Assembly: GCA_963681505.1 (NCBI GenBank)
Contig: OY811971.1
Span: 8,551,991 to 8,615,990, forward strand
DNA length: 64,000 bases
Direction of reading: 5' to 3'
Source: Eunapius fragilis
Taxonomy: Eukaryota; Porifera; Demospongiae; Spongillida; Spongillidae
The notes under the pieces were generated by a model. It saw only the letters and a program-made list of their open reading frames with translations. It had not been told where the DNA came from and ran no database searches. The first letter of the stretch is position 1. Each line of letters starts with the position of its first letter. Shown in pieces: positions 1 to 11,669 of this stretch. The position numbers were made by a program, and so were the translations under genes.

Positions 1-169
1 ACATTTAACCCCAAAAAATCCTAGCATTTAACAAGCAACAAAAGCAATTAGTAAAACAAACATTCACATTGGTGGCAATGAATACAAAAAAAAAGAAATT
101 GTTCATGCCGACATGCTAACTAATCACAACACAAAGATGACATAATTGCAACGTAACACGTGTACTAAC

Positions 170-2580
170 CATAATCTGGTACCATGACTCCACCAGATCA
201 GGGACACAGGTATCCCTCATGTTGTCTTTTATGAGGACATTACGAACATGCTCCTGTGGTAGAGACATATTACATGCACATGCATAAAAATACATTGTAC
301 ATGTATCATACGCACATATGCACACACACACGAGAATGCACATATACAGTGTACACACACTCAAGCACCACACACACACAACACACACCACACACACACC
401 ACACACACAACACACACACACACACATACCTCAGCGGTGTGTATAGTCTGTCTGTCCACAACATTTTCATCAATGGCCACCATGATCCTGAGGTAAAGGT
501 CCACGCTCCATGCGTGCCCTGACTGCAAGCACTGCAACAGGTCTGCAAAAAATGACGTCCACTGTATTGGAAGGGGAAGGTTGAGAGGTGTGTGTGTACC
601 TTAGGTACATGTATGAACCACCTACCTTCAGTGGATAGTCCTGCACAAACACTAGTCCATATAACTGTGCCATTTTGTTGCGAACAAAGCTTTTTTCATC
701 ACTCTGTGGAGTAGGAGGTTTAGCCATTTTTATGTGTTAGTAGGGTTAGTTCTTTCAGTCATTGTAATGTGTAACAGCTCCTTTTAATAATGATGGTTCA
801 TGTACATGTACACGCAGGACATTCAGGGCTATACACACGCATACCACAGTTGGTCATACTTACATGTACAACCACATACACTGTAACTCAATCTAAAAAG
901 TGTTCACCAATGCAAACGTCCTGTGTATTTTTTGCCCACTTGTCGAAATACAACATGGAGACAAGCAGTTGAAATTGCATTTGCTCCATGCCGAAATACC
1001 ATACATGTATGTGCGCCTAGACCCCACCCATCACCACACACATACTCACCCCCACCTAACCACTCATGCTCTTCATTTGTACATGTAGATGGAGTGGGTC
1101 AGAGAGCATGTGTGGGTGGGTCAGGGAGCATGTGTGAGTGGGGTCAGGGAGCATGTGTGGGTGGGGTCACTGTTTAGGTTGAGGAATACTCAACATGAAA
1201 CATGCAAGCTGCATTGCTTGAAATGTCTATATCTCTTCCTTATCTAAAAGGTCACCACCACAGATTGCATTGCAGATTATGAGCATGTTGATATCAGTGT
1301 GTGTGTGTGTTGTGTGTGTGTGTGTGTATGTGTGTGTTGTGTGTGTGTGTGTGTGGAAGGTGAGAACTTGCAGTTACATACTAACTGGGTGTGTAAGGAG
1401 ATCATGTACAGGTGTACCTGTGTCTGTAGCCATGAGAGAAGAAGAGCCCGCAATGATTGACAGTCATCATTGGAACCTGTGCAGTAGCGTTCTCGAATAT
1501 AGGACTCCATCACTTGCAAGCAGAAAAACTTCACCTGATCTTCCCTGCAAAGCAGCACATGATAAGGAAGAAATACATACAAGTACCACAATAGTGCTTT
1601 AGCATGCTATTCTAAAATAACCGAATGCTGTGTTAAATCACCACTTATGCTTATATACTCTGTTCTCCTAGCCAGCCTCTCAAGATTAAATGTCTGCATT
1701 ACTTAATAACTTCAATGTTAATTAATCATTAAAATGTGGGAGGCCCTAGACTTAAACTTCATCTATTCAAACAGCCCAAGTTCAATGCTCACGAGAGATG
1801 AATACTTTAATTAGATGCGAGCGTCAAAAAAGACATGCAGGAGGGGGGGTGAAACTAATAATGCATGTACTAACCTAGTAACAGTTAATTAATTCCTTTA
1901 GAGAGCTTTTTATAAATAATATGTTGAAAAAAAAAAACATGTAGTTGGGGGACTAGCAAGTGTAAACATAAATAATTGCTTCTCCATCCATGCTGGTGGC
2001 TTGAAGAACTTTTCAAACCACTATCAATGAAGGTAGGTGGTACCTGTGGCGTTTTTGGGTGAAGTCTGCAGCACAGGTCTTCCAGCCATCTGAGGAAAGC
2101 TTCAGTTGTTCGAAGTAGCGCAATGTCTGTTACAAATACGAATACAGTAATCGACATACCAAGTGCTCGACCATCTAGCAGCGCTCACACACAGTATACG
2201 TGGAGTGCTTGCACGCGTACATGTACGTACGTAGAAGGCACCGAACTCTTCAAACTTGTCTGAACCACTACAACTGATATCGACAACCATAAGCCTTTGC
2301 GCGCTGCCTTTACTGTAAAGGACTCCTCCCAGACCACAGCTACATGAAGTAACCCGTTGCATGTAAGCATATTGAGCCCAAATTAATTGCTCCAACTTTT
2401 ACCTCATCTATGTGTGGCTACAAATAGCTGATCGAGGGCTTCTGGTTTACATCTTTAGGCGCCCAGCCAGCCCTATCTTCCTAGTTAGGCCTACAAGTAG
2501 TAACAAGCAGGCGCACGTACCAGTTGTCTCTGCCCAGGTGTGCAGTTATCAAAGAGGCCTTGGAGGGCGTTTTCATCCAT
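170..2580 (-). CDS. XPOT: Exportin-T (tRNA export receptor), N-terminal six exons, partial
   Basis: Exportin-T is the RanGTP-dependent importin-beta family receptor that carries mature tRNA out of the nucleus. Exons read on the minus strand: 2580-2521 (ATG at 2580, 20 codons), 2126-2044, 1544-1418, 703-626, 561-430 and 253-170. Every intron is GT-AG, and phases agree at all five junctions (0, 2, 0, 0, 0). The 188 residues contain stretches I recognise from animal exportin-T in the right order: RYFEQLK, QVKFFCLQV, LLLSWLQTQ, FVRNKMAQLYGLVF, FFADLLQ, VDLYLRIMVAID, VVDR and PDLVESWYQIM. These belong to the importin-beta N-terminal (Ran-binding) and Xpo1-like HEAT region. The start is chosen because MDENAL resembles the known N-terminus and no in-phase exon is needed upstream. 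The gene continues beyond position 170 off the left edge. No break is seen. Confidence 0.93.
368..426. repeat. (CA)n microsatellite in XPOT intron 5
   Basis: An interrupted CA/ACAC run lies immediately downstream of the exon 5 donor site of XPOT (minus strand), so the donor reads into a TG repeat. It produces spurious cysteine/valine- and threonine/histidine-rich reading frames in several frames, which are not genes. Confidence 0.9.
1297..1355. repeat. (TG)n microsatellite in XPOT intron 3
   Basis: An interrupted TG dinucleotide run lies between XPOT exons 3 and 4, in the opposite orientation to the CA run near 400. It is simple sequence with no coding meaning. Confidence 0.9.
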
Positions 2581-3365
2581 GGTATGGTCGTATCCTTTTT
2601 AGTAATCCAGCTTCAGCAGCCTACGTCCATATGTTTCAAAGTCCGCATCTGAATCTGTAACCCCTAGACAATCGATGGCACGTGGTTAATAATTACGATA
2701 TTAATGGATGAATATGCGCAATAGATCTCCGTAGTTCCTTGAGAAATTGTTCTGCTGCTTCTATTATGCTTATGCATGTGCTTTTGCCACTGTAAGTGAG
2801 CTGTAAGAAAATTAGAGGATATCATTGCGCGTCTTCAAAATAACCAAACAATCAATCTTTGTTGGAAAAAATAATTCGTAACTTTACTAGTTTAAGGCTA
2901 CAGCGCTGCCATGGTACATTTGGGTCATGCTGGATCAATGATGTGCCTTACTCATCATGTTGACAACACCACACTTCAAAACATCTTGTATTAATTAATA
3001 TGTACTCCGCATTGTGTAGTTCATCATTCATAAAGTACCATGTATAGCTCTACCAATATACATAGTCACCATATTGCATGTCTTCTCCATAACATGAAAT
3101 ATACTGATATCAGTAACCTCTCACTAAGGTGTAATGACAGTACATTTCCACTCAAATATGTTAAGCACAGCTTTGTATCTCTCTCTCGACTGATGAAACT
3201 TGAGCTGGCAAGAGGATGTTTGGAGTTCCAGTAAACTATGATTATAGAATGGCCAGCAAGAGTTCAGATCATTCGTGCACAAAGCCCAAAGATTGATTGT
3301 TGGATTGCAATGGTAACCAACAAAGTAACACAAGGAACAGCAGATTATCATATTATACAAGTAAA
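2581..3365. other. Upstream region of XPOT, no gene seen
   Basis: This AT-rich sequence lies upstream of the XPOT start and should contain its 5' UTR and promoter. I see no clear TATA box or other recognisable promoter element. The short open frame at 3040-3234 shows no family resemblance and is not annotated. Confidence 0.5.
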
Positions 3366-3545
3366 GAAAAACATTCTCTAACGAGAAAGTTGGTGGGATA
3401 TAGGAATTGGAGGCAATGGTGGTGTTAAAAGGAAGGGAACAAGGTTTTGAGAAAAGGGTAATGAGACTATTTTAGTACTTCTTTTGGCATTTACACGTGC
3501 TCAATATAGGATTTTTGTCTCATTACCCTTGCACAATTCTAAATA
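3366..3545. mobile_element. Diverged copy of a foldback (MITE-like) repeat
   Basis: The left end carries the ordered words AACATTCTC, GAGAAAGTTGGTGGGATATAGG, a gap, then GGTGTTAAAAGG and AACAAGGTTTT. The same order occurs in the long palindromic element at 35014-35316. In the middle, an 'aggatttttgtctcattaccctt' type segment mirrors 'agggtaatgagac', so the copy still folds back. It encodes nothing. It is older and more diverged than the 35 kb copy. Confidence 0.55.
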
Positions 3546-3643
3546 TACGTAAATGTCGCCATGGGAACCTTCTATTTAACACTACGCACATAATGATTAC
3601 GTATGTCAGTTTTATGCTTTATTCATACACCTGATACTTGAAG

Positions 3644-3774
3644 ATGGCCTTCCAGGAGATTCTAAAGCGATTGGTAAAATTGGCGCTATTTGAAACCATT
3701 CCTATCCGGAGTTATACTCACCCGAGAATTAGAAGAAGACGACGACGACGGAGAAGAATTGGCATGGGGATGAG
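3644..3774 (+). CDS. Possible first exon with an arginine-rich tail
   Basis: An ATG at 3644 opens 43 codons ending at a good donor (GAG|GTAAAC at 3775). The peptide starts MAFQEILKRLVKLALFE and continues to a run of about nine arginines, encoded partly by a CGA/AGA repeat, then IGMGM. I recognise no family and found no partner exon downstream. The arginine run could be simple-sequence chance. It is kept only because an ATG, an open frame and a consensus donor coincide. Confidence 0.2.
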
Positions 3775-4525
3775 GTAAACACGAACTTTTTTTGTTTTCT
3801 TAAAGCAAACAGTTTGAAGACTGGAACAAAGCATTAAAATGACCGCCTTTGCCTTCTGGATCGATAGGAACAAAGAGCTAAACTATCCGTTTCTTACTAC
3901 GCGAGTTATACGCTGGTCGCGTTTAAAAAAATGATATTCACGACCCGGGTCAATTCCTATATAGGAACTACTATCGTAGTTCCTGATTCACCACCCCATT
4001 GACAAGCAGGATATAAAGGAGACCAGTCCAGCCAACCGCTGCTGCATGCACCACAATAATAAGTGTGAGAGATCTATAGAGCATAGCTAAATATGATCCT
4101 GCAGAAACACAGAGATTTGATTGATGCAAGTATATAACACATCCTTACAAGTTGTCATCCCAGTCATATGGTGAAATAGTTCAAATTCAGGGTGGGTGAT
4201 CTGTGTTCTGCAGTGGATGCAGGAATGCAGAAATACCCCTTCCATGATCAACATGTGTAAATGAAGAAAATGTGGTTTGATATGCTGCTAACTCATAACA
4301 TGAATGCCCTCCAACATTTTTAGCCATCCCACTTACGAACGTTCAACCTTCCACTCGGCAATGATGCAGATTGGTGTTTTCAACAATTATACATATACAA
4401 CCATATATGCATAACCTTGCTTTATGTGGCTCTGAGGCAGCTGAACCTATAGGGACAAATTAATGGTTTGAGTGCAGTTTAAGTGGCACACATGTACATT
4501 GCAATTGGCCACCATATTAATTAAA

Positions 4526-4735
4526 TGGGATCGTGGCAGCGAAAAGGGACCCAGCCCATTTTATGCATCAATGTTGACATGCAATTACAATGTACACGTA
4601 ATAAAAAATTCAGGCAGCTGTAACTCCATGATTGACTGTCTAATTTCAATTGCATAAAAAAGAAGTTGTAGAGGACATAGGTAGTTATGAAACTTGAAAA
4701 AAATGCCATAGGTGCCTTTCGCTGCCACAATCCCA
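4526..4735. mobile_element. Short non-autonomous DNA element with 20-bp inverted ends
   Basis: The left end TGGGATCGTGGCAGCGAAAA and the inverted right end (complement TGGGATTGTGGCAGCGAAAG) match at about 19 of 20 bases and bound a 210-bp AT-rich interior with no coding capacity. A 16-base piece of this end, GGCAGCGAAAAGGGAC, recurs exactly in inverted form at about 46897-46912, so the sequence is dispersed. A target duplication is not clear. Confidence 0.55.
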
Positions 4736-5386
4736 AATGGAGAATAATGATGTGGGTTTGCTCTACATCCTCAAGAGGGTCAAAGGTGCTGGGGAGCTCG
4801 TGGTCACATGATGATTCACAGAGGGGTCATAACCTGATCCAATGGAAGGAATGATGAGGGAAATGATGACAGCAGAACTGATCCATGAGTGTATACGTGG
4901 TGAAGTATCCAAATCACATCAACCTGGATCAAGGTTAACAGCACTCCACCATGAATTTCACATAAGGCCCCGGCCTCCCCCCTTTTCAGCTAGTGGGCAT
5001 ATTATGCTTCTGCAAATACATGAATGTTATGAGGGGAAGAATTATTATCCACAACAATTGTGGATGCAAAATAAACTGTCCTCCACTGTTGGTAGAATCA
5101 AGACATCTTGATTAATACAGAGTGACCATCACCTCTTATCCATGGCAAAGAATGAATTAAGCCATCACTCTATGGACATGAGATAAATTCCAAGCTATTC
5201 CAATAAAAACCCCAATTCTTTATTAGTGTAACATCATTTTAAAACCTGGTCCTGACCATCAACTGACATTAAGGGAATTATTAACAGAACAAAACTACAT
5301 AATACAAATTATGCTTGAAAAAAAAATACAAATATAATGTACAAGGAATTTGACTACAACATTGAACACTGCTGTAATAATCAGTT
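4736..5386. other. No gene seen
   Basis: This is the intergenic stretch or 3' flank of the ROCO gene on the minus strand. The 89-codon plus-strand open frame at 4842-5111 has no recognisable motif, no splice context and no repeat support, so it is not called a gene. Confidence 0.4.
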
Positions 5387-5649
5387 TTACATTCCAATTG
5401 TCTGTAAGACAGTAATCAAAGTTGACCAGGTTACAGGCTGCATACCATTTCCCTGAAGCCATTTATGGAGTATGGCCATATTGATCTCCTCAACATTCAT
5501 ATGATGCTCCCTTTCCAATGCTTTCACTATGTCTCCATTTGTGTCCTCAAGAAGAAATATGCCAAACTTTAAGTACCTAATTCCAACTTTAATAGCTATG
5601 TTGACCTTCTCAGCAGAGAAAGACAAAATTTCCTGCATTGTAGGTGGTC
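5387..5649 (-). CDS. Death-domain exon at the 3' end of the ROCO gene
   Basis: The minus-strand frame from about 5649 to the stop at 5387-5389 ends a polypeptide with helices ending in WLQGNG, then PVTWSTLITVLQTIGM. The pattern of acidic/isoleucine helix, IL-x2-WL-x-G-x-G and PVTW-x-TLI-x-VL matches the C-terminal half of a Death domain, a homotypic adaptor-binding fold. Acceptors are possible at 5649 (CCACCAG|GA) or 5632 (ATGCAG|GAA). Neither agrees in phase with the 5848 donor of the exon before it, so either a small exon is missing from my model or one boundary is wrong. The domain stops early at GM, where AT|GTAAAA could also be a donor leading to a further exon at lower coordinates. It follows the COR exon in the order expected for ankyrin-ROCO-Death proteins. 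Confidence 0.6.
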
Positions 5650-5847
5650 CTGGTGGGAGGGGCAAATGATAACATTGAGATGCATACACATGTACGGCAG
5701 CACACAACTCATAGCAAAAAATGGTTTGACCCTGCTCCCATGTACATGAATTCCACACATACTGAATGGTTGTACAATAATTGTCAGAACATGTGTGGTG
5801 TGACATGTAATACATACAACACTTGCTACTTATTGTAGTGAGCTAAC

Positions 5848-7546
5848 CTTCCAACAGTGGTAATACTTGGCCAACCAGCTCTGACAATAGCTGGGAAGAA
5901 GAGGAGGTGACCACAGAAGGAGACACTGCATGACAAAGGAGAGGTTACCCACATATAGCCACACCTACCAACAGCCTCACCTCCAACAAGGTATGGGAGA
6001 CATGGCTCTATCTTCATCCATTCTTCAATCATCACTTGCTTCTGACCATTCACATCAACAACAGCCACTTTCGCTTCAAGAAGGGCCCTTTTTAAAAAGG
6101 ACAGCTCTACCTTAGTGCCATCAGACTGGTTTGAGATGGCTTCATGAGGACATGAGATAATCTCTAACACCTCTACATGTGGACAGAACTCCTGACATGC
6201 CTTCTTAATGACTGCAAGGACAGAGTGTGCTAATTCAAGGTACTGTGGGTGCGTCCTTTTTGAGGACGATATGGTCATGGAGATGGACTGGAACATCTCC
6301 TCCATCTCAACAATGGTGGCCACCCCTTCCTCACTTAGCCACTTTATACCTCTGCTCCACACATCACAGCGACGACTAATGTGGGAGTGGAGGGGTGTGG
6401 CCTGTAGTGTGGGCAAAGCAAACTCAAAGGGCAGTCTACGAAGGAGGACATGAAGAAAGCGAGGGGTGAGGAACTGGTTGGGAGACCTGACTATTAAGGA
6501 CCAACCAAAACTGTTACTGGAAACTGTGGCACTACTTGGTTTATTAACACGTATCAGAGCTGGAAAGAAGAGGAGGGGACCAAGGTCTGGGCTGGGTGAG
6601 CCTTCAGGTGCCATGTTCGTATCAACTCGTGATAGGTCAACTATCTGACATAACTCAAAGTGAATCATAAACTGGGTTATCATATCAATGTTGTACTCTG
6701 GAAATGTCTTCTCAAGTACTGCTCTAGGTATGATCCCAGTATTGCTAGCTATCTGGGCATATTCCTTAAGACAGGGATCTGCAAACAAAGCTCCATTGAC
6801 TCGCTTAAGGATGCTCTCTTTGTCAAGGACTATCCAGCTATTCATGTGGGGTTTAGATGGAATATAGGCTATCAAACCCTTCTCTGATAAGGTCCATAGA
6901 TGTGGGATGATATCAGAGATATCAGAATCAATGAGGTTATCCCGATCACCTTTTAGACATTCAAGAAGGTCAGAGAGGGTTATGGCACACACATTAGGTG
7001 GTAGCCTCTCTTTGAAAAAAGCAAGTATCATGTGACACATCATGGAAATAGACGGACACCTACTTATGACTTCTTTGTTTGTTTCATGCAGCAGGCTCAT
7101 CAACTGATCCATCTCATCCTTGTACATATTTTTTAGGTTCAAGGATACAACCTTCACAAGCTTTTGATGTCGAATGGCTGCCTTAGCCACTGATTGTAGG
7201 TGGTTCATTTTTCTGGTCACCTCCTGCGGTGTTAGAAGGTCAGCATGAGAGCCCACTACTACGACTGATGAAGTCTGGGGACACTTGTGACACACTCCAA
7301 CATCATTGTAGACCAGTAGTAGAGCTCCTTGGTGATGGCCTCAAAGCCCTTCCTTAGATCCTGTAGGATAAGGAAGGTGGCAGGACTGTTGAGAGAGATG
7401 GCCTCCAAACAGGCGGAATGGCTGGAAAAGTAGTGGTGATGTCCTGCCAAGTCATAGATAACCATATTGCTGTAGGAACTGTCAACTTGATGGGGAATGA
7501 TCCCAGCAGTGAGTGGTTCTATTGCATCTTGCCGTCCTAAGTATTT
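5848..7546 (-). CDS. Roc GTPase (C-terminal part) plus COR domain exon of a ROCO protein, with a frameshift
   Basis: This is a long minus-strand exon: acceptor TTTTTTATAG|AAA at 7546, donor AAG|GTTAGC at 5848. It opens in phase 0 with KYLGRQDAIEPLTAG, reaches the G3 motif YDLAGHH, continues through SLNSPATFLILQDL, and after a frame change carries the G4-like VVVVGSHADLL. The rest, about 450 residues with LLFFPALIRV, LLRRLPFEFALP, a WSRGIKW strand and GHLLFFPAIVRAGWP, resembles the COR dimerisation domain that always follows Roc. ROCO proteins are GTP-dependent dimers acting as signalling scaffolds. Near 7296-7312 the frame of YYWSTMM and the frame of NDVGVCHKC differ by one base, so the gene as read is broken: a pseudogene mutation, an assembly error or an allele. 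Apart from that, more than 1.4 kb is open, which argues for recent or no loss of function. Confidence 0.78.
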
Positions 7547-7883
7547 CTATAAAAAAATATTAAAGTATTACCCCCTCCAAAAATGGCTCATGTTCAAATG
7601 ATAACCAGACCCCTTCAAATGATAAGATTCCTTCCTTGGATGTTCGTTTGTACATATATTCAAGGAAGTAATATAACTCATGCATTATTTACAGCACAAC
7701 CATTCATTTTTAAGAAAGATAAAAACATTTAAACATAACACTTTTTTATCTGTGGCAAGGGGAAAGTGATGTAAAGCTGAAATCATTATATCTACTCACA
7801 GTAACCTTTATAAAAAGAACAGTGAATTGCCTGAATATATTTTTGGTGTATAGAAATAAATTCCAATGGTTGTTTCATAGATG

Positions 7884-8364
7884 TACGAGTGGGGGGGGGG
7901 GGGGGGGGGGGGGGGGGGCAAAGAAATCTGTAGGGAACCCATCGTCCAATACCAATACTGTAGAGCATGAAGAGAGAATTACGAATCTGCGTTTAAAATA
8001 AAGTCTACATATGGGGGGGTTTAAAAAAGAGGGCATAGGGGGTACCACTCTACGCCCCTTACTCTTTTTTGTTTCGCTTTAGTGATCGATTCCTTGCAGT
8101 GAAAGTAGCTAGTTAGGACCCAAGTACAACTTGTAAACCCTCGCTATAACCACATGAATCTGAAGTGAAACAAAAGATACAAAAATGCGATAAAATGTAA
8201 GGGCGTAGGTGGTACCCCCTACGCCCTCGTTTTTAAATCCATCATTTCTTTTTTCTCTTAAGTCAGATTTTTATTTTAAAAGGAGATTCGTAACTCCACT
8301 TTAAGCTCTACAGTATTGGACAATAGGGTCCATACAGATTTCTTTGCCCCACCCCCCCCCCCTC
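7884..8364. mobile_element. Foldback element with G-rich termini and a 10-bp target duplication
   Basis: Left and right halves are inverted copies. On the left the order is a long G run, GGCAAAGAAATCTGTA, GTCCAATAC, ACTGTAGAGC, TTACGAATCT, TTTAAAATAAA, then AGGGCATAGGGGGTACCA. The complement of the right half repeats each word. The 481-bp unit is flanked by the direct repeat TTCATAGATG (7874-7883 and 8365-8374), a likely target duplication. There is no coding capacity, so it is non-autonomous. It lies in the ROCO intron. Confidence 0.75.
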
Positions 8365-10249
8365 TTCATAGATGCCCATTAAAAAGTTAGGTGTCTGACA
8401 CATTCTTAGAATTGCATACTTTCACGTCATTTCTTGAATATATTCCTGTCTATGCAATTTAATGTACATATATAAGAGACAGTGCCCTCCTACATTGGGC
8501 TTCTGATGTTAGGGAACACATTGGAATCATGGATAACAAGTGTACACAAATTGAAGCAAATCAATGTGGTCTGCTATGTTCCTTAAAGAAACAGCGGGAC
8601 AAGGGTGACCTTAATAATGATGGGGGGGGGGGGGGGGGGTCGTGACCCCTACTCCCGGCTTGAGCCCTGTAGGAGCAAATACACCAAATTCTAGTTTCAC
8701 ATATAGAAATGGTGTAGCATAAAGTGTTGAAAATAGGAAGTTGATAATATAAACTTAACAGCAGTTCAAAAGATATAGCAATTTTATTAGGACGTTATAT
8801 AATAGTCACAGGTTAAGATCTTGTACAACTCTCCATATGCTTCACATAGTTAAAATTGAAAATTTCTAATCTTCAGCTTAAATTCATGTTTATTGCTGTG
8901 TATTGGCGGAATCTGTAATTGATCAGGTAACACGTGTTCCTACCAAGTTCCTTAAAACATAAAGAACTCAATAATGGGTGCCAAATGCCCCACGCTTTTA
9001 GCCACCTCTGATGACTGTAGAAACCTTAACATTTATTGTTCTTACCACCATCCTGGGGGTAGAATTGTACACTCGAGGATACAGATAAAAGGTTTGCCTT
9101 TTTCATGCTCATGCACAGGAAGTAATTACAGTACCGACATGCAACAAGGAAAGCCACACCTCACAATACTATCATTGTGGAGTTAAGAAAGCTGTTGGAG
9201 TACATACAGGGTAAGCAACACTAGGGTACATGTAGGTCGATTCTAAACTTTACTCTAGAATTTTAAACTGTGCTATAAAACACTATATATAATCATCTAC
9301 ATGTAGATTATACGCGTCTATGCGTAGACTGTGATATAACATTAACCATAATATTTCTCTGCACTTGTAATTTGATTGTTAGAATTATCCCACCCACTCC
9401 TACATGTATCAGTGATCATGACACATCACAACCATATACATGTATTGTATTTTTTCTCACCTTCATCAGATGAGTTAACCTTGGTTTAGACAGATCGATG
9501 ATGGCCTTTGGTTAGGAGAGATTACATGTAAATGTACATATACAAGACACACATGCATGAGCAATTAATGTCATTACACGCTTGGAGAAGTCAGTAGGGT
9601 TTGATGATATTGGGAGAATGAGTGCTGTGGTTCTGTATTTCTATTTATTCATGGTTACCCATGTAAGTGGCCTGCACTTGTGTACATTTCAATGAACAAT
9701 TTATTGGCGTGTATTAAACTTGGTGCACAGTGTTTTGATCACAATGTCCCCACTGAATGGCATTTTCGGAAAGTACTACAACTGATTTGAATGTTAAAGT
9801 AGGATTGGGTAGTAGATAAAACAGCGCATTCTTATCTGCATGTAGACTGGAGTTTGTAAGAATTATGGATTAAAAAATCCTGCTCTGTGATTTAAGTGGT
9901 TGATCTGACTGCAAAGCTTGAAGGAAAAAGGCAATTAGTTGTGAATGCTGTGTTGAATCCTACACTAGTAGGCTCTACATAGGATTTGAAGTGTCATGAA
10001 GACAATTAGCAAAACTATTGCCAATATACTGTAGAATCAATTAGAGCATATTTGAATAATAGCTACATTGTAGTACAACTGCTGATTATTAGAAACCTCA
10101 GACAACAGAGATAACACTCTTCAAACCTAAAAACAAGATTTCTTCAGGATCAGATAAGATAAGATTCACTCATGTTAGGGATTTATTGCAATGTATCTTT
10201 GTCACGTAATGGTAGTGGTTATGAAAAGTCATCATCATGTTCTCTAGTA

Positions 10250-11570
10250 CGGCTGATGTCAAGAATACCTTATCTCCAAAGATCAGTTTGGCTTTCTTGC
10301 CAGGCGTTCTACTTGTACCCAATTGCTAATCACACTTAATAAATGGACTCTCCATACTGATATTCGTTCTAAAATTGATTCTGTGTATATAGACATTGCT
10401 AAAGCCTTTGATTCTATCTCATAGAAAGCTGCTATATAAGCTAGAGTGCTATGGGTTTATTCCCCTCTTGGTGAGGTGGTTATCTTCATTTCTTATGAAT
10501 CGTTTTCAGCAAGTTTATATTGATCAGTCTTTATCTTCTTCCCTACCTGTTACCAGAGGTGTTCCTCAGGGATCAGTGCTTGGACCCCTATTATTTCCCA
10601 TTTATATCAATGACCTTCCTGATTGTTTAGTGCCACCTATTCAAGCTAAAATATTTGCAGATGATACCAAACTCTATGTTACTCACTCTTCTGATTCATC
10701 CTCACCTTTGTCTCTGTCTTTGTCGAATTTTTGTATGTGGTCTGAAACGTGGCAGCTTAATATTGCTTTTCAGAAGTGCAGTGTAATATCCTTTGGACAT
10801 AACTCTGCAAGCAATTCTTACTCCCTGGCTGGTGTGCTGCTAAATATGGTTTTTGATATTTGTGACTTAGGTGTTCATATTACATCTGATTTTAAACCCA
10901 GCTTACATTGTGCATCTATTGCTGCAAAGGCTTTCCAAAGGTGTTCCGTTCTACATAAAGGTCTTCAAACGCTAAACATCTCAATGCTTTGTCAAGTATT
11001 CATTTCATATGTGAGACCAATTCTCGAATACAATACTCCAGTGTGGAATCCGTGGCTCATACAAGACATTAAATGTGTTGAAAGAGTTCAACACTTTTTC
11101 ACCAGAACTATTTTTATATGAGTAAAGCTGCCTACTATGAGCTATACTGATCGTCTTGCTATTTTAGGTCTTCATTCATTGGAGTATCGTAGAGTGTATT
11201 TTGACCTTGTTATGTGTTTCAAGATTGTGAAAAACCTTGCAGATCTTGATGCATCAGCTTTCTTTCGTATCAATTTGTCACCATACAGTACAAGAGGGAA
11301 CTCAATCAAACTTAGTCCTTTGTCATTACCTCACCATAATTTTCGCTCAAACTTTTTCTCAATCAGGGTTATACACATTTGGAATTCATTACCAGACTCT
11401 GTGGTTACAGTATCATCCTCCGAAAAAATATTTAGGTCTAAACTCAGCAATGTAGACTTGTCTCCATTTTTTAAATGTTACCCATTTTAGGACTGGCAGT
11501 ATATTAGTGGATATTCATTTATGCCATTACTTGCCATTGTGTAATGTACACATAAATTATTATTATAATA
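10250..11570 (+). mobile_element. 5'-truncated LINE (non-LTR retrotransposon) with broken reverse transcriptase
   Basis: From about 10255, a plus-strand frame gives LISKDQFGFL and RSTCTQLL, then VYIDIAKAFDSI (RT motif A). A stop and a frame change follow at about 10425. The frame at 10396-11121 has TRGVPQGSVLGPLLF (motif B) and the catalytic FADD. After another stop, 11137-11490 carries the usual C-terminal region with YTDRLAILGLHSLEYRR and FFSIRVIHIWNSLPD. This is the layout of Jockey/CR1/RTE-type LINE reverse transcriptases. The N-terminal endonuclease is absent, consistent with 5' truncation on insertion. The 3' end runs into an ATTATTATAATAAA tail near 11550. It sits antisense inside the ROCO intron. 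At least two disabling changes make it inactive. Confidence 0.85.
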
Positions 11571-11669
11571 AATTTTCAAAGGAATACAATGCACGGAATC
11601 AACACACCGAGTAAAAGTATATAATAGAACTAATACACACTATCTACACATTATGAATGCATAAACAGC

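Noticed and set aside
116-548. Cysteine/valine-rich and threonine/histidine-rich open frames
   Set aside because: They are readings of the CA/TG microsatellite. Only the XPOT exons at 170-253 and 430-561 inside them are supported by splice sites and homology.
4842-5111. 89-codon plus-strand open frame
   Set aside because: No motif, no splice or repeat support, and of a length expected by chance.
5649-5848. Direct splicing of the COR exon (donor 5848) to the Death exon
   Set aside because: The phase-2 donor does not match either candidate acceptor (5649 or 5632), so I do not assert this junction even though the domain order is as expected.
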